A DNA stretch of 64,000 nucleotides, taken from positions 19,688,043-19,752,042 of the forward strand of contig CM069447.1 of assembly GCA_035610835.1 (NCBI GenBank), written 5' to 3'. Source of the stretch: Ophiura sarsii (taxonomy: Eukaryota; Echinodermata; Ophiuroidea; Amphilepidida; Ophiuridae). The notes beneath the pieces are model-generated. The model was not told the origin of the DNA, ran no database searches, and saw only the letters and a program-made list of their open reading frames with translations. Position 1 is the stretch's first letter; each line of letters opens with the position of its first letter. Shown here in pieces: positions 31,160 through 42,789 of the stretch. The position numbers were made by a program, and so were the translations under genes.

Positions 31160-31857
31160 TGACTAACATAACATAACATACCATAACAATGAGCATTTAT
31201 ATAGCGCTCTTACACATTATACAATGGTACCACAGCGCTTAACAAAATAAAACATAAAATTAAAATAACAGTGTTTTAACCGTCATAGTGCGAGTGATGT
31301 TTAAAAACATCACTCGCACTATGACGGTGAAATAAGTGAGTTTTTAACATCTTCTTAAATTGAGTCAGTGATGAGGCATGCCTGATGTGACGCGGTAAAT
31401 TATTCCACAAAAATGGGCCGGAGGCATAAAATCCTTTTTTGGCGATAGTGAGACGAGTTTTAGGTACAGTGAGAATCCGAGTGTCAGTGGCAGAACGAAG
31501 ACCACTTCTTTTAGGTACATAAGTACTAGTAAGGTCCTTAAGATAACAAGGCGCGCCATCATTGAAACATTTATATACAATAGTCAGGATCTTGAACTCA
31601 ATGCGCGTTTTAACAGGCAGCCAATGTAACTTGTGGAGAAGAGGAGTTGCATGATCACGTCTTTTAGCATTATAAATGAGTTTGGCTGCTCGATTTTGGA
31701 GACGCTGTAGCCGTTTAATATCTTTCGCAGAAGATCCCTGTAAGAGAGAGTTGGAATAGTCGAGCCGCGATGTAACAAGTGCGCGTATGGCGTGATGACA
31801 TGTTGTTTCATCAATAAACATCCGAATACGAGAAAGATTCCTAAACCGTCTATCTTA
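31160..31857 (-). pseudogene. 5'-truncated LINE (CR1/L2-like), C-terminal reverse-transcriptase tail and 3'UTR
   Basis: A minus-strand frame (31276-31821, open slightly further upstream) encodes the region after the polymerase core of a non-LTR retrotransposon: LVTSRLDYSNSLLQG, RLQRLQNRAAKLIYNAKR, HWLPVKTRIEFKIL, KRSGLRSAT, SGPFLWNNLP. No polymerase catalytic motif is present, because the copy is 5'-truncated as most LINE copies are. The 3'UTR contains the 'agcgctatataaatgc' signature and a tail of cataa repeats (31166-31190). The last 17 codons lie within a perfect hairpin (31279-31328). Family level is uncertain (CR1/L2 group). Confidence 0.82.
31279..31328. other. Perfect 24-bp inverted repeat with 2-nt spacer
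   Basis: accgtcatagtgcgagtgat at one side and its exact complement at the other, covering the last codons of the LINE frame just before its TAA. Confidence 0.95.
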
Positions 31858-33064
31858 TATTTTGACTCATTTACTGATCGTCATTGAATCAAAGATCCAT
31901 CATATTTGGTTAAAATAAATAAATTGGTCTTTTTGGTATTACCACTACAAATACTTTGCAATATAAACATTCGCAAGGGATTATGGGTTCAGGAATGCTT
32001 TCCGGGGTTCAATAATACTTTACTTGCATTATGTATATACTTTTTATTTAAAGATAATGAAGGATTGATAGGTTTGTATTCATCATTATTCCTTACACAA
32101 ATCATGGAAGTAATGCACAAATTTATGAACGACCAATTATTTCCCCCCATTTCCCTTCACCTATCTTGTAAATCCTTCATCAAGCAATAACTTTTGCCGA
32201 GACCATGTGCATTAATATGTAGTATTAAATGTTTAGGTGGGTCTATCTTTTGCTGAAAGTGACAAGTCGACAAATGTCTTACTTTTTTAATTTAAATTCA
32301 TCCCTCATGTGAACAAAGTTTGGTAAAAGTTTGCTTGTTGAATCATGTGTGTTACTTTTTTCGAGTTTTAAGTTACTTATTTTGAGTTTCGAGTTACTAT
32401 TTTTGAGTTTTGAGTTACTGTTTTCTAGTTTTGAGCTATTTTTGAGCTATTTTTATAGTTACTTAACTCGAATTTTCAAAATGTTAGAGTTACTGTACAA
32501 GTTATATTATTGATCTAAATAAATAAATTAAAGCCTGACCCAAAGCTGATTTTAAAGAGACCACCACAATGCATTTCGTTTTTGCAAAATGCCCCTAAAA
32601 ATCTGGTCTATAATTTGTCTCAGATCTCATAGACATCTACACACAATCATGGCTTCATAGCGGGTTCATCGTTGGGGCTCTTAGGTTCTAGTTTACATCA
32701 ATGAATTAGTTACCAGTGTTCCTTTTTCTTATTTCTAAAAGTTAAGATCTCAACAAATGCATCGTGTTAAAAGAGATTCAGTTGGCTGGTGTTCATGCAA
32801 TGCATTGTGGGAAGACCTTACAAAAAATCTTCTTTGATTATGACCTTTGAATAAATTATGATAATGATATAATATGATATAAAATTATATAATAGCATAG
32901 AATAGAATATAACATAATATAACTTATTGCCTAGCTTCTTTTAAACGATGGACCCAATAATGGATCCTGAAAGGAATGCATGAATACTAATCTTATCAAT
33001 TTGCCCGTCTGGGAAAGAGGCTGCCTATAACGTGAGTGTTGTTGGAGCAACCGGCGACCAAATC
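31858..33064. other. Unassigned AT-rich sequence with a 'gagttttgagttact' minisatellite
   Basis: 32330-32530 is a degenerate run of 'ttttgagttactattt' units ending in 'ttatattattgatctaaata'. The same ending recurs at about 37405-37440 and 38288-38320, so this is a dispersed repeat. 32860-32925 is rich in ataga/ataata words. No gene. Confidence 0.45.
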
Positions 33065-33540
33065 ATGAGCAGGCGCGTGCCCAGGGGGGGGGGGGGGGGG
33101 GGCTTTGGGGGCTCAAGCCCCCCGGGTCCCCAGAGGGTAAAAAAAAAAAAGAGGGGAGAGAGGGGAGGGGAGGAGGGGGAGGGGAGGAGAGGAGGGAAGG
33201 AGAGGGGAGGGGAGGAGAGGAGGAGGGGAGGGGAGGGGAGGAGAGGCCGGGAGCTTTTATTAGTGACTCTCACTTTATCTCTACGTCTCTGAACCATGTG
33301 AATGTTTTATAATGAAAGTAAATATTGATAGCAAGGAGAGTTTTAGGTCATCCAAGCAAGTTAAAACCCAACAGCTCGGCCCTCTGAAACACCAGTGGCG
33401 TACCCAGCCCCCCTCCTCCTTGGCAAAAGAGTAAAAAATAAAAAGGAAGATTAAAGAAGAAGGGTAACGAGTACAGACAGTGCAAGCGGGGAATCCCCCC
33501 CCCCCCCCCCCCCCATTGTCATCATTGTCACGGTGGGGAC
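33065..33540. repeat. Low-complexity block: G-run, GA-rich tract, C-run
   Basis: G-run about 33083-33102, a ggggaggaga-type purine tract 33135-33250, and a C-run about 33497-33514. A hAT-like left end, cagtggcgtacccag, occurs at about 33393, but its right end was not found. Confidence 0.6.
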
Positions 33541-33554
33541 AATCCCCCTTCAAA

Positions 33555-35100
33555 AGAAGCCATTTTTTTGCGCGAATTAGTTTCAATGTTTAACATATTT
33601 AAGCTTAAAAACATGGTTTCAGGAACGTTTTCTGGACCATTTTAGTGAGAAAAAAAATTGAAATTTTTGCGCGCTTCGCGCGAGTTAGATTTAATCTTTC
33701 TTTATTCAAGTTATAAAAAGGTGGCTTAAGGAACGTTTTTCGGGACCATTTTAGTTTGAAAAATCGACAGTTTGTACGCTCAGGATCGTTTTTCTTGAGC
33801 TTTTTAGTGTTAAAATAGCCATTTTTTGCGCTTCGCGCGAATGTTTATACAAGCTAACAACATGTTTAACATTTTCTGGGCCATTTTAGTGACAAAAAAT
33901 AGCATTTTTTTTAGTGTTAAAATAGCCATTTTTTGCGCGCTTCGCGCGAATTGGTTTCATTATTTTTTATTCAAGCATAAACTAAATGGCTTCATGAACG
34001 TTTTTCAGGAACATTTTAGTGTTAAATAACCATTTTTTGCAAAAATTATTTTCAATGTTTTATTATTCAACTTGAACAAGATTGCTTAAAGAACGTTTTC
34101 AGGACCATTTCAGTCTAAAAATAACGATTTTTTGCGCGCTACGCGCGAATTAGTTGCAATGTTTTATTATTCAAGCTTAACAAGATGGTTTCAGGAACGG
34201 TTTTTTTAACCTTTCTTTTTACAATAGCCTTCTTTTAGAATATTTTGTTATTCAATTTGAACAAGATGGCTTCAGAAACGTTTTCTGGACCTTTTTATAG
34301 TTTATTTTTTATTTTTTTGCGCGCTACGCGCGTATTTGTTTCACTTATTATTTATTATTCAAGCTTAACAAGATAGCTTCAGGAACGTTTTTCTACTTTT
34401 ACAATAGCCAATTTGTTCGCGCTGCGCGGGAATTATTTCTAACATAAACGTTTTCTGAAGCTTTTAAGTGTTAAAGTAGACATTTTCACGCGCATTAGTT
34501 TCACTGTTTATTTATTATTTAAGCTTAACAAGATAACTTCAAGAACCTTTTTCTAAACCTTTATTTTTACAATAGCAAATTTTTGCACGCTCCGCGCCAA
34601 TTAGTTTTATACTACTTTGTTATTCGACGTTTTTGGCGCGTTACGCGCAAATTAGTTTCACTTTTTAATTATCAGTCAAGCTCAGTGGCGTAGCCAGATG
34701 GGGGTCGAGAATATTGACGTCGTGTCGGTTGAGATTGGCACTGTCGGTTCATTTGACCAGAGGAATCATGAAATTATGATGGTCAAAAGTAAACAGATGA
34801 AAAATTTTCGCGCGCTACGCGCGCATATGTGGACCCAAAAGGCAATATTCATTGGTACAAACTTTTTTAGAGCCAAAATGTATTTCAATCGTGCCAAAAA
34901 TAGGTGTAAAGTCAAAAAATTTCACGCGCTACGCGCGCATATTTCACTCATAACAATCTTTTCGTTCATTCTCATTTCTCGCCTCCACAATATGAATAAT
35001 ATAGCTACGCCACTGGTCATGCTTATAACATGGCTTCAGGAACGATTTGTAAACCTTTCTTTTTACAATAGCCAATAATTTCGCGCTACGCGAAATTCTT
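33555..35100 (+). repeat. Minisatellite with 'gcgcgcttcgcgcg' palindromes (unit about 105 bp)
   Basis: About ten diverged units, each running 'gaattagtttcaatgtttta', 'ttcaagcttaacaagatggc', 'ttcaggaacgtttt', 'ccattttagtgttaaa', 'ttttttgcgcgcttcgcgcg'. The core palindrome varies (gcgcgctacgcgcg, gcgcgcttcgcgcg). Interrupted by the hAT-like MITE at 34683-35015, which itself carries two 'cgcgctacgcgcgcat' motifs. Confidence 0.85.
34683..35015 (+). mobile_element. hAT-like MITE within the minisatellite
   Basis: Ends CAGTGGCGTAGC and GCTACGCCACTG, a perfect 12-bp inverted repeat, with an 8-bp flank GTCAAGCT / GTCATGCT (7 of 8 match). Confidence 0.8.
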
Positions 35101-35883
35101 TTTTTAATGTATTCGCAATTTCAAACCCTTTCAAATCCAATTTTGAATGATATTGATAATAAGCCAATATTGATTGGAAATTAAGTTAAGGCTTTTCAAT
35201 AGAATATTGGTCAAAATTACACACCAAATCGCACCAAATGGGTTCGAAAATGCAAAAAAACAAAATCCAATTCTAAGGGGGGGGGGCACATCCCCTCTCA
35301 GGCTCCCCTGTTATAGCGGTGCGAGCCAGTGACATTTATTTTTAAGCCCCCCGGTAAAAAAATCCTGCGCACGCCTATGATGAGCATGGCAGCCTCGTAG
35401 TGGGGGGAGCGTGCAGGGGCCAAGGGAAAGGCCCCTGTAGCTAACCCAGGCGCCCAATCTGCAGTCTCTTTCCTGTGGGTGCCTGTTTCAGTGTAACCGC
35501 CCCAAGTGGTGGGTGGGAGGGTAACTCAACATAACACCACCCGAGAAAGTTTGTTTTGTAGTATAGGCTGTGATTGCAGGCCAGCAAGTGAAATACCTCC
35601 GTAGCATTACTGGTTGCCACATACAACTTATGCAGAATGAATCCTATATGCTATATGAGGGCGCTGCTGTTCCAGTTTGTGAACGGAGGGAACGAAACTA
35701 CTATAATGCTATACAATAACATCACTCAGCCCTTTATGGCTAACATTTTATATAATCTAACATAATATTAGAATATAATAGAATTTTAATTTAATAGAAT
35801 AGAAACATCCGATATAGCCTACTTAGGAAAACATCTGTATTTTATTTGATTTAATTAAGAATAATATAAAATGAAATAAACTA
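35101..35883. other. Unassigned sequence with a GC-rich patch
   Basis: 35390-35690 is GC-richer than its surroundings and holds the hairpin caggggcc-aagggaaa-ggcccctg (35414-35437). It could be a SINE or a decayed gene, but no Pol III boxes or convincing frame were found. 35760-35883 belongs to the repeat duplicated at 38336-38590. Confidence 0.35.
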
Positions 35884-36940
35884 CGAGGGTCATTCAATAA
35901 GTTCTACCTCCTACCTCATAACTTTGCTATTATATAAGCCAGTCGTATGAAATATTCCACAATTGTAGCTTTAAATCTCAGCTACAAACTTGTCTGAGTA
36001 CTGTTTTTATACTTTTCTAGAGATGCTGTGAAAACTAATGGTCCATTGAGTGTGACGGAAACGGATAAAAATAGGGCCAAATGTCTCCTAAGTGCTATTC
36101 ATCTGGCCAATTCTAAGAGACAAAACGTACCTTTAGGTCAATTAAAACCGTTAAATTACAGATATCTCTTGAATAGACTATAAAAAATAAAAGTCACTGA
36201 TTTTCTTGGAGAAAAACGCCCTCTAATTAGCCAGAACCAGACCATAACACCTTTTAGGTTTTAACCCTACCCCAGAGCACTGCTGAAAAAGTCATATTTG
36301 CTTTTCTGAAGAACTAAGAGATCTTCAATATACAGGACTAAATAGAGGGATTACAAGTATATTATAAGTGATTATTTTCTACCACTGACTACCTGGTTGA
36401 CTTTTATAAAGGTAACATAATATACGTAAAACTCATAAATGACTGTCATGTTAAGATTTAACATCCGAGGCATCATTGTGACTTGACTTGTGTAACAATG
36501 AACATTTAATTGAATAGCAGTATTCCACTATGCTAAAGGCGAGCATTGAGCAATACATTTGAGTTGATATTATACTATTTGCAAGCCTACAAAGGTTAAT
36601 ATTGCCAACCATCGAATCTATACATGATAAATATAGTATTATATTCAGAAATCATCCATTGTTTTCTATTTTCAGTATTTAAATCGTACTATTATATCTA
36701 ATCATACAATACGGAGAGAAACCTAAAAAACATATATTTATCGTTAGTGTAATTTTCCGTGTCAGTTGTCCAAAATCTCTCACTGGCTTTGAATGCATCA
36801 TAACAAAAGTGAAACAGATATCAGTTATCATTTACTGTGTACCTAGGATTCAGAGCTATAATCATGACAAATGTCATGAGGCTGACATTTATATTAGCAA
36901 TTTAATGAGTGAGGAGGTAGAACTTATTGAATGACCCTCG
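35884..36940 (+). mobile_element. Mariner-like MITE, 'cgagggtcattcaataagtt' family, full copy
   Basis: cgagggtcattcaataagtt plus ctacctcct at left, the exact complement at right, TA on both sides (35882-35883 and 36941-36942). About 1.06 kb with no transposase frame. The related segment at about 38500 (aaaatagtaacatt) is the empty site. Mariner transposons with this kind of end are known; superfamily placement is by end and TA only. Confidence 0.85.
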
Positions 36941-36997
36941 TAGTAACATTGGATGCAGCCTAATAATTTGGCAAACAATGAATTAAATCTAACATAA

Positions 36998-37215
36998 TGA
37001 ATTTAATTTAATTTAATTTAAAAGCCTATTTGGGAGAACAATGAATTGAATTCAATCTAATTTAATTTAATTAATTTAATTTAATTTAATTTAATTAATT
37101 TAATTTAATTTAATTTAATTTAATTTAATTTAATCTAATTTAATTTAATTTAATTTAATTTAATTTAATTTGATATGATATGATTTGATTTGATTTGATT
37201 TGATTTGATTTGATT
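36998..37215 (+). repeat. (TTTAA)n grading into (TTTGA)n microsatellite
   Basis: Pentanucleotide array with a few interruptions; the unit switches to tttga at about 37171. Confidence 0.95.
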
Positions 37216-37482
37216 TGAACTAGTTTTATTTTATTTTAATTAACTCGAGTTACATATGTTAATTTCTTTAAACTTTTGCTCCAATTGTTCGATTTTCAAT
37301 TGACTTAACCTGAGTTTTACACATTTCAACTGGAATTTTACAATTGTTGAGTCTCAAATTTGCAATATTCGAGTAACCTAAGGCGTATTTGCAATTTTCA
37401 AGTTACTGTACTCAAGTTATATTATTGATCTAAATAAATTAAGTCATGGACCTTTGAATAACTTATGTTAAAATGTAATGAA

Positions 37483-38145
37483 TTATATTAAAATATAATA
37501 AATTATAATATAATAAATTATAATATAATAAATTATAGTATAATAAATTATAATATAATAAACTATAATATAAAGTAAATAACAAATGTTAACGGGTCAG
37601 ACAGAGCTACAAAGCTTTCGATTTATTTCATCATCAGTGTTTCATGGTAGAATGGTAGAGAAAGACAAGTGTGAGAATATATAAAATTTATATATACTCA
37701 TATTTTTTGCCTACATATATTCTCACACTTGTCTTTCTCTACCATTCTACAATGATACACTGATGATGAAATAAATCGAAAGCTTTGTAGCTCTGTTTGA
37801 CCTGTTAACAATTGTTGTTTTCCTATTATCTTATGGCATCTTTATTTAAAAGATCCAGGTCACCTTTCCTGCCTGTACCTGTTTACAGTTTAATATTTGC
37901 TGTCTTCACAAATTATAATATAATAAATTATAATATAATAATTATAATATAATAAATTATAATATAATAAATTATAATATAATAAATTATAATATAATAA
38001 ATTATAATATAATAAATTATGATATAATAAATTATAATATAATAAATTATAATATAATAAATTATAATATAATAATATAATATAATAAATTATAATATAA
38101 TAAATTATAATATAATAAATTATAATATAATAAATTATAATTTCA
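37483..38145 (+). repeat. 15-bp AT repeat array split by a foldback element
   Basis: Units of aattataatataata fill 37483-37572 and resume at about 37909-38145. The block between them (about 37573-37908) contains the foldback element below. Confidence 0.9.
37592..37805 (+). mobile_element. Foldback element with roughly 90-bp inverted arms
   Basis: Left arm 37592-37680 (acgggtcagacagagctaca; gaaagacaagtgtgagaata) is the near-exact complement of the right arm at 37717-37805. The loop is about 36 bp. It sits inside the 15-bp AT array. Confidence 0.85.
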
Positions 38146-38669
38146 TTTAATTTAATTTAACCCATTCGGCCACTTGTTTCCGATTTTTTTTTTCTGCGCA
38201 GAGAAAAGTGACCCCCAAAGTCACCGCGACTCCCCACCCCCACCCCCAATTTTAGAGTTATGAATTTTGCAATTTTTGAGTTTATGTACTCAATAACATT
38301 ATTGATCTAAATAATCAAATCATGACCTTTGAATAGAATAGAATAGAATTAACAGAATAGAATAGAATAATAGAATAGAATAGTATAGAACAGTAATCTA
38401 TTTAATTTAATAAAATAGAAACATCGGATAGCCTACTTGGGAAAATAATACACTTGTATTTTATTTAATTTGTTGAAGAATAAAATAAAATAAAATAAAA
38501 TAAAATAGTAACATTGTGTACAGCCTAATTTTGCAAACAATGAACTTAGTTTAACTTAATTGAATTCAATTGAATTGATTAATTCAATTTAATTTAAAAG
38601 TCTATTTAATTTAACTTAATGAATTGAATTTATTTATTTTATTAAATTAAATCACATACAAGGGGGGCT
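38146..38669. repeat. Duplicate of the 35760-37440 repeat: aatag and aataaa microsatellites
   Basis: 38255-38335 matches 37370-37450. 38336-38395 is an (AATAG)-like run. 38405-38520 matches 35800-35883 and 36943-36980 without the mariner-like insertion. Confidence 0.65.
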
Positions 38670-38814
38670 GTCTTTTCCTTTGACATTTTGATCATGGATA
38701 CGTTGGCAAATTCTGTTTATTACCTATCTGAACGGCCAATAATGTTATGCCGCTTAAGTTTTTATTGTGTGAAATTAGTAATGGCGAGCGTAGCGAGCTG
38801 GAAAATGTGTCATA

Positions 38815-39378
38815 CAGGGTGAGTCAAAAAGACTGCAATAGTGGAAAGAAGCCATTTGTTTTCAAAACCAAAATGAATTTTAAATTTCTTTAAACGTTGC
38901 AAGAATGATGTATTTAATCCTAACTTTGTGTGAAAAAATGAAGTCGATCGCATTTTTCGTTTGTTTTTGGTGACTCTCTTTGCTGCTCAACCAACTTTAC
39001 CTGTTTGTCCACGAGCACAGGGTTTTTCATTTGAAATGGCACACATTGCATTTTCATATTTGAATATCCCGCCAACAAAAAATGGAAAATGTCAGTTTTT
39101 TACATGTAAACAAGAAAGATGCGTCAAATTCCAATAACATCACAAATGAACTAAGTTTCCAAATTTGAATGAGAGACACATTTTGCGATCTGATGCATAT
39201 TTTGGGTATCTCGTGGACAAACGTGTGAAATGGGTGCACTGGTCAAAAGGTTCACCAAAGATTAGTTAGTTAGGATTAATACATCATTCTTGCAACGTTT
39301 AAAAAGTTTTAAAATTCATCTTGGTTTTGAAAACAAAATGGCTTCTGTCCACTATTGCAGTCGTTTTGACTCACCCTG
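38815..39378 (+). mobile_element. Mariner-like MITE, 'cagggtgagtcaaaaagact' family
   Basis: cagggtgagtcaaaaagact at left and agtcgttttgactcaccctg at right, extended by inner inverted matches to about 75 bp ('gcaatagtgga', 'ccatttgttttcaaaacca'). TA on both sides. Paralogue at about 40305 is empty. Confidence 0.88.
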
Positions 39379-39807
39379 TATTTTAGATTTTGGGTGATTT
39401 TGTGATATGAGTCTTTATAACCCGAACAAGTTTAAAACATCCTGGCAAGAAACTTAATGATCCACTCCAGTGAAACATCTACTTTTGTGAGCATTGGTGC
39501 AAAGCTGAGACGAGGTGAAAAGCATGCGAGAAATTATGTTTTTAATCACAATTGGATTTTGTAACATAATAGGCTAATTAACATGTTTATATTTTTATAC
39601 AATCCGTGACTCTAAGGGACCGTTCATTATGGTGGAGGGGGGGGGGGGGACAAATTCGAGACTCGTATGTTGAAATTACTTAACCCCCTATAGCTGAAAC
39701 TACAAATTACATGACCCCCTCCCTGATAACCAGTAGCTTTTTACACGCCCCCCCCCCCCCCCCCCCCCCACCCCTCTCCCTGAAAAAAAATAAACTTGTC
39801 ACATACT

Positions 39808-40161
39808 TAAAGGTAGATGTTCCGATTTTCAACTTGAAGTTTTCTATTCTACATGAAAGGTCATCCTTAAAAAAGTCGTGTTCCAAAGTTTGAGTTGCAT
39901 AGCTCTAAAGGTTCTTATTTTAGACGCGCAAGATGCTGCGAACTGTACCCATTGAGTAGTACACAAACTATATCGGTGGTTACCACCATTCGCGGTAATT
40001 CGACGTTATTTCATCGATTTCTCCGTAATTATACCGATTAAGGCCGTCAATTGCAGTATGATGATGAGAAAAATACGAGCTTTCATATGATATGAAAATC
40101 TCCGTATGTTTGAAATAATTCTGTGTTACGAAAATGTGATCGGGTCATCTACCTTTAAGGG
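39808..40161 (+). mobile_element. MITE with 'cttaaaggtagatg' ends
   Basis: cttaaaggtagatgttccga at left is inverted as 'catctacctttaag' at right (40147-40161). About 354 bp, noncoding. C-runs lie outside, at about 39749-39769 and 40687-40730. Confidence 0.65.
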
Positions 40162-40460
40162 GCTGTCTTTACCTTTGGAATTGTGTTCATGGATACGTTG
40201 GCAAATTCTGTTTGTGCCCAATCTGAACGGCCAATAATTTATGATGCCCTTCTTTTTATTGTGTGAAATATTAATGGCGAGCGCAGTGAGCCGGAATTTT
40301 TTCATATTTGTACGTTTTGGGTGGTTTTGTGAGTCTTTATAACCCGAACTAGAACATTCTGAGCGAAACGTATAATCCAGTGAAACGTTCTACTTTTGAG
40401 AGCATTGGTGCAAAGCTGAGACGAGGTGAAAAGCATGTAATAAATCACATTTTTTTAAAT

Positions 40461-41967
40461 CATAAAATTGGATTTAGTATAAACATTATACACCCTGTGG
40501 CTCCCGTTGATGATTATATAGATGTTTTTCCACCATATCGTCCGAGGCACAGAAAAGATTTGCTGTCCAGAAGTCGTCTCATAGTAAAAGTTTTTGAAGT
40601 CGATATGTTTTAAGAAAATATGCATTTACAATCCAAAATAGCCACTTTATAGTTAAAAAAAGTAACAAGTTACACCCCCTATTTAAGCATAAAAAGTTAC
40701 AGACCCCCCCCCCCCCCCCCCCCCCCCCCCACCATTTCAACAAATACGGTACACATTGTTAAATGTACTACATTGCTACTTGTAGGCCTACGTGTAATGA
40801 TGAAAAAATAAATAAAAAATAGGATTGATAAAAAAATGGATAAAACCCAATTTAGTTGAATTTATATCCGTTCAGAAAATTCACATTCATTTCCACGCAT
40901 TAGCGATAACATGGGTAGAGAATAATAGGTCTATCAACGTTCAATAAACAACAATTGCCTCTGCCATATTATTAAGACCATGCATTTGCATGGACTTCTA
41001 ATTCTCAGTGTACATGTACATGTACACTGTACAAACAACAGTGAATACAGTACAGAGCAAGTTACTTGATTACATAACAGACTGGTGTTATATTCACTCC
41101 TATAAAGTCCTAGCAGTGACCATACAGTGACAGTTCCTTGACTATCTGTGCTGGTGCACAGTGGGCCGCTCTGATATTATAATACAGTAAAACAACTTAA
41201 TTTCGCTAGCAATTTAATTTCGCTAGGAAATCCAATTCGCCAATTTAAATTGCCACCAGTTATATATTTATAATGGTTAAATGTATGAAGTTGGTACAAA
41301 ATACTGAAATTAAATTGCCCCCAAAATTGACCAAATGCTAATTCGCAAAATTAAGTTGCCGTGAAATAAGTGTTTTACAGTAAGTGCGCCCCATATTGCA
41401 CTTCCACGTATTTTATACCTATTCATTTCATAATTAAATAGCACAAATGTTCATGTGCATTTTCTTGATTGACAATTTAATTTTAATTTTTGACATACCT
41501 TTTCTCTTCAACAAACAATTCGGTAAGTATTACAGGAAATGAATCCATTCACGAAAATATCTTACTGCAAAAATATAATTGTAATATATTTTCCAAAGCT
41601 TTATGACACTTCCCTGCTTTTACCATGGACCAGTATTAGGCAAAATAAAAGTAGAAACATGTTTAGCATCCTGACTTTTTCCAAAAAAGACAGGAGTGCA
41701 ATCAGGTGTTTCTAAAATGGGAGGGGGGTGGGGGCGGTAGCTTGATTATCATTTGGGTGAATTGCATCCATTCTGGGTGTTCTATATTCAATTTCAATAC
41801 AGCCATGGGAACACAATTTACAAACAAGTATGACCAGGTTATCATTTTAGAAGCCTGTTTAAAACAACAAGGGCATCACTAGCTCCCCCATGAATTCTAT
41901 GTATTTTAATAAAATAATACTAGCACTTGGTTATGCACCCTCTATCACAACATGTCATTGAAATGGT
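40461..41967. other. Unassigned AT-rich sequence up to the gap
   Basis: Contains a long C-run (about 40687-40730), a tacatgtacatgtaca palindrome (about 41012-41030), and a patch of 'aatttcgctag' / 'aattgcc' words (41200-41380) that looks like a decayed inverted repeat. No gene. Confidence 0.35.
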
Positions 41968-42067
41968 NNNNNNNNNNNNNNNNNNNNNNNNNNNNNNNNN
42001 NNNNNNNNNNNNNNNNNNNNNNNNNNNNNNNNNNNNNNNNNNNNNNNNNNNNNNNNNNNNNNNNNNN
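41968..42067. other. Assembly gap (100 N)
   Basis: Exactly 100 N, the usual placeholder for a gap of unknown size. Order and distance across it are not proven by the sequence. Confidence 0.99.
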
Positions 42068-42149
42068 CTCCAGGAAAGTACAACCATTATAATACTCAGA
42101 TCAATTTACAAATGAATTGGTAACTGAGGTTCAAGCTATACATTATGTG

Positions 42150-42211
42150 ATATTTCATAAGACTGGCTTAAAGTTATGAGGTAGGAGGAAGAACTTATTG
42201 TATGACCCTCG
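42150..42211 (+). mobile_element. Right-end fragment of the 'cgagggtcattcaataagtt' mariner-like MITE
   Basis: 'aaagttatgaggtagg' then 'aacttattgtatgaccctcg' followed by TA matches the inverted terminus of 35884-36940. The left end is missing, possibly lost in the nearby gap. Confidence 0.7.
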
Positions 42212-42221
42212 TATATCACAT

Positions 42222-42583
42222 GCCGGGGGGGGGGGGGGGGGTACTCGGATTTGGTTTGGTCGGGGGTGTGCCGCTGGAGATTCAAAACCCATACCCATTT
42301 TAGGGGTGATTTTGGAAAATCGGTACCCATATTTTAGGGGTTTTGCTTCATTTTAGACCAAATTTTCGCAAATTATCGGAAAATAGACCTAATTTTTGCA
42401 AATTTGCCGAAAATAGACGAACATTTCGCGAAAATAGACCATTTGTAAAAAGTGACCCCATTATTAAGGAGTTCCAGCACAAATCATACCCCATGTTTAG
42501 GGATTTTGTGCCCAAAAAGCTACCCATTAGAGCGGCACACCCCCGTATACCGTCTTGGGTGAGTACCCCCCCCCCGGGATCAC
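42222..42583 (+). mobile_element. MITE with poly-G/poly-C termini ('ccggggg..gtactc')
   Basis: A G-run then gtactcgg at left, and gagtacccccccccc then ggg at right, are inverted, with a further inner match of 'gggggtgtgccgct' to 'agcggcacaccccc'. The interior has 'aaaatagac' repeats. Noncoding. Confidence 0.8.
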
Positions 42584-42789
42584 ATCGTTACATTTCAGGT
42601 TAAAAGTTAGCCACTGCTGATCGGCAGCCAGGCAAAATGCTTAGTGTCTGTGGATTATGAACAGAGTGTATGTTGTGTTGGCGCTCATTAGTCCAACGTA
42701 ACGGAGTGTTGGTCCTGATACTAACGTTTGCGATTTCCTTTCTAAGTTCTTAAGATATAACTTTTCCCCGCCAGATCTTCCCGGTTAAG

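Larger units (their letters stand above)
38670..40460 (+). repeat. Two paralogous copies of an unassigned repeat (38670-39540 and 40155-40460)
   Basis: Shared blocks are 'catggatacgttggcaaatt', 'atctgaacggccaataat', 'atggcgagcg', 'gagtctttataacccgaac' and 'gcaaagctgagacgaggtga'. The first copy contains the mariner-like MITE; the second shows the uninterrupted site. No coding function recognised. Confidence 0.75.
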
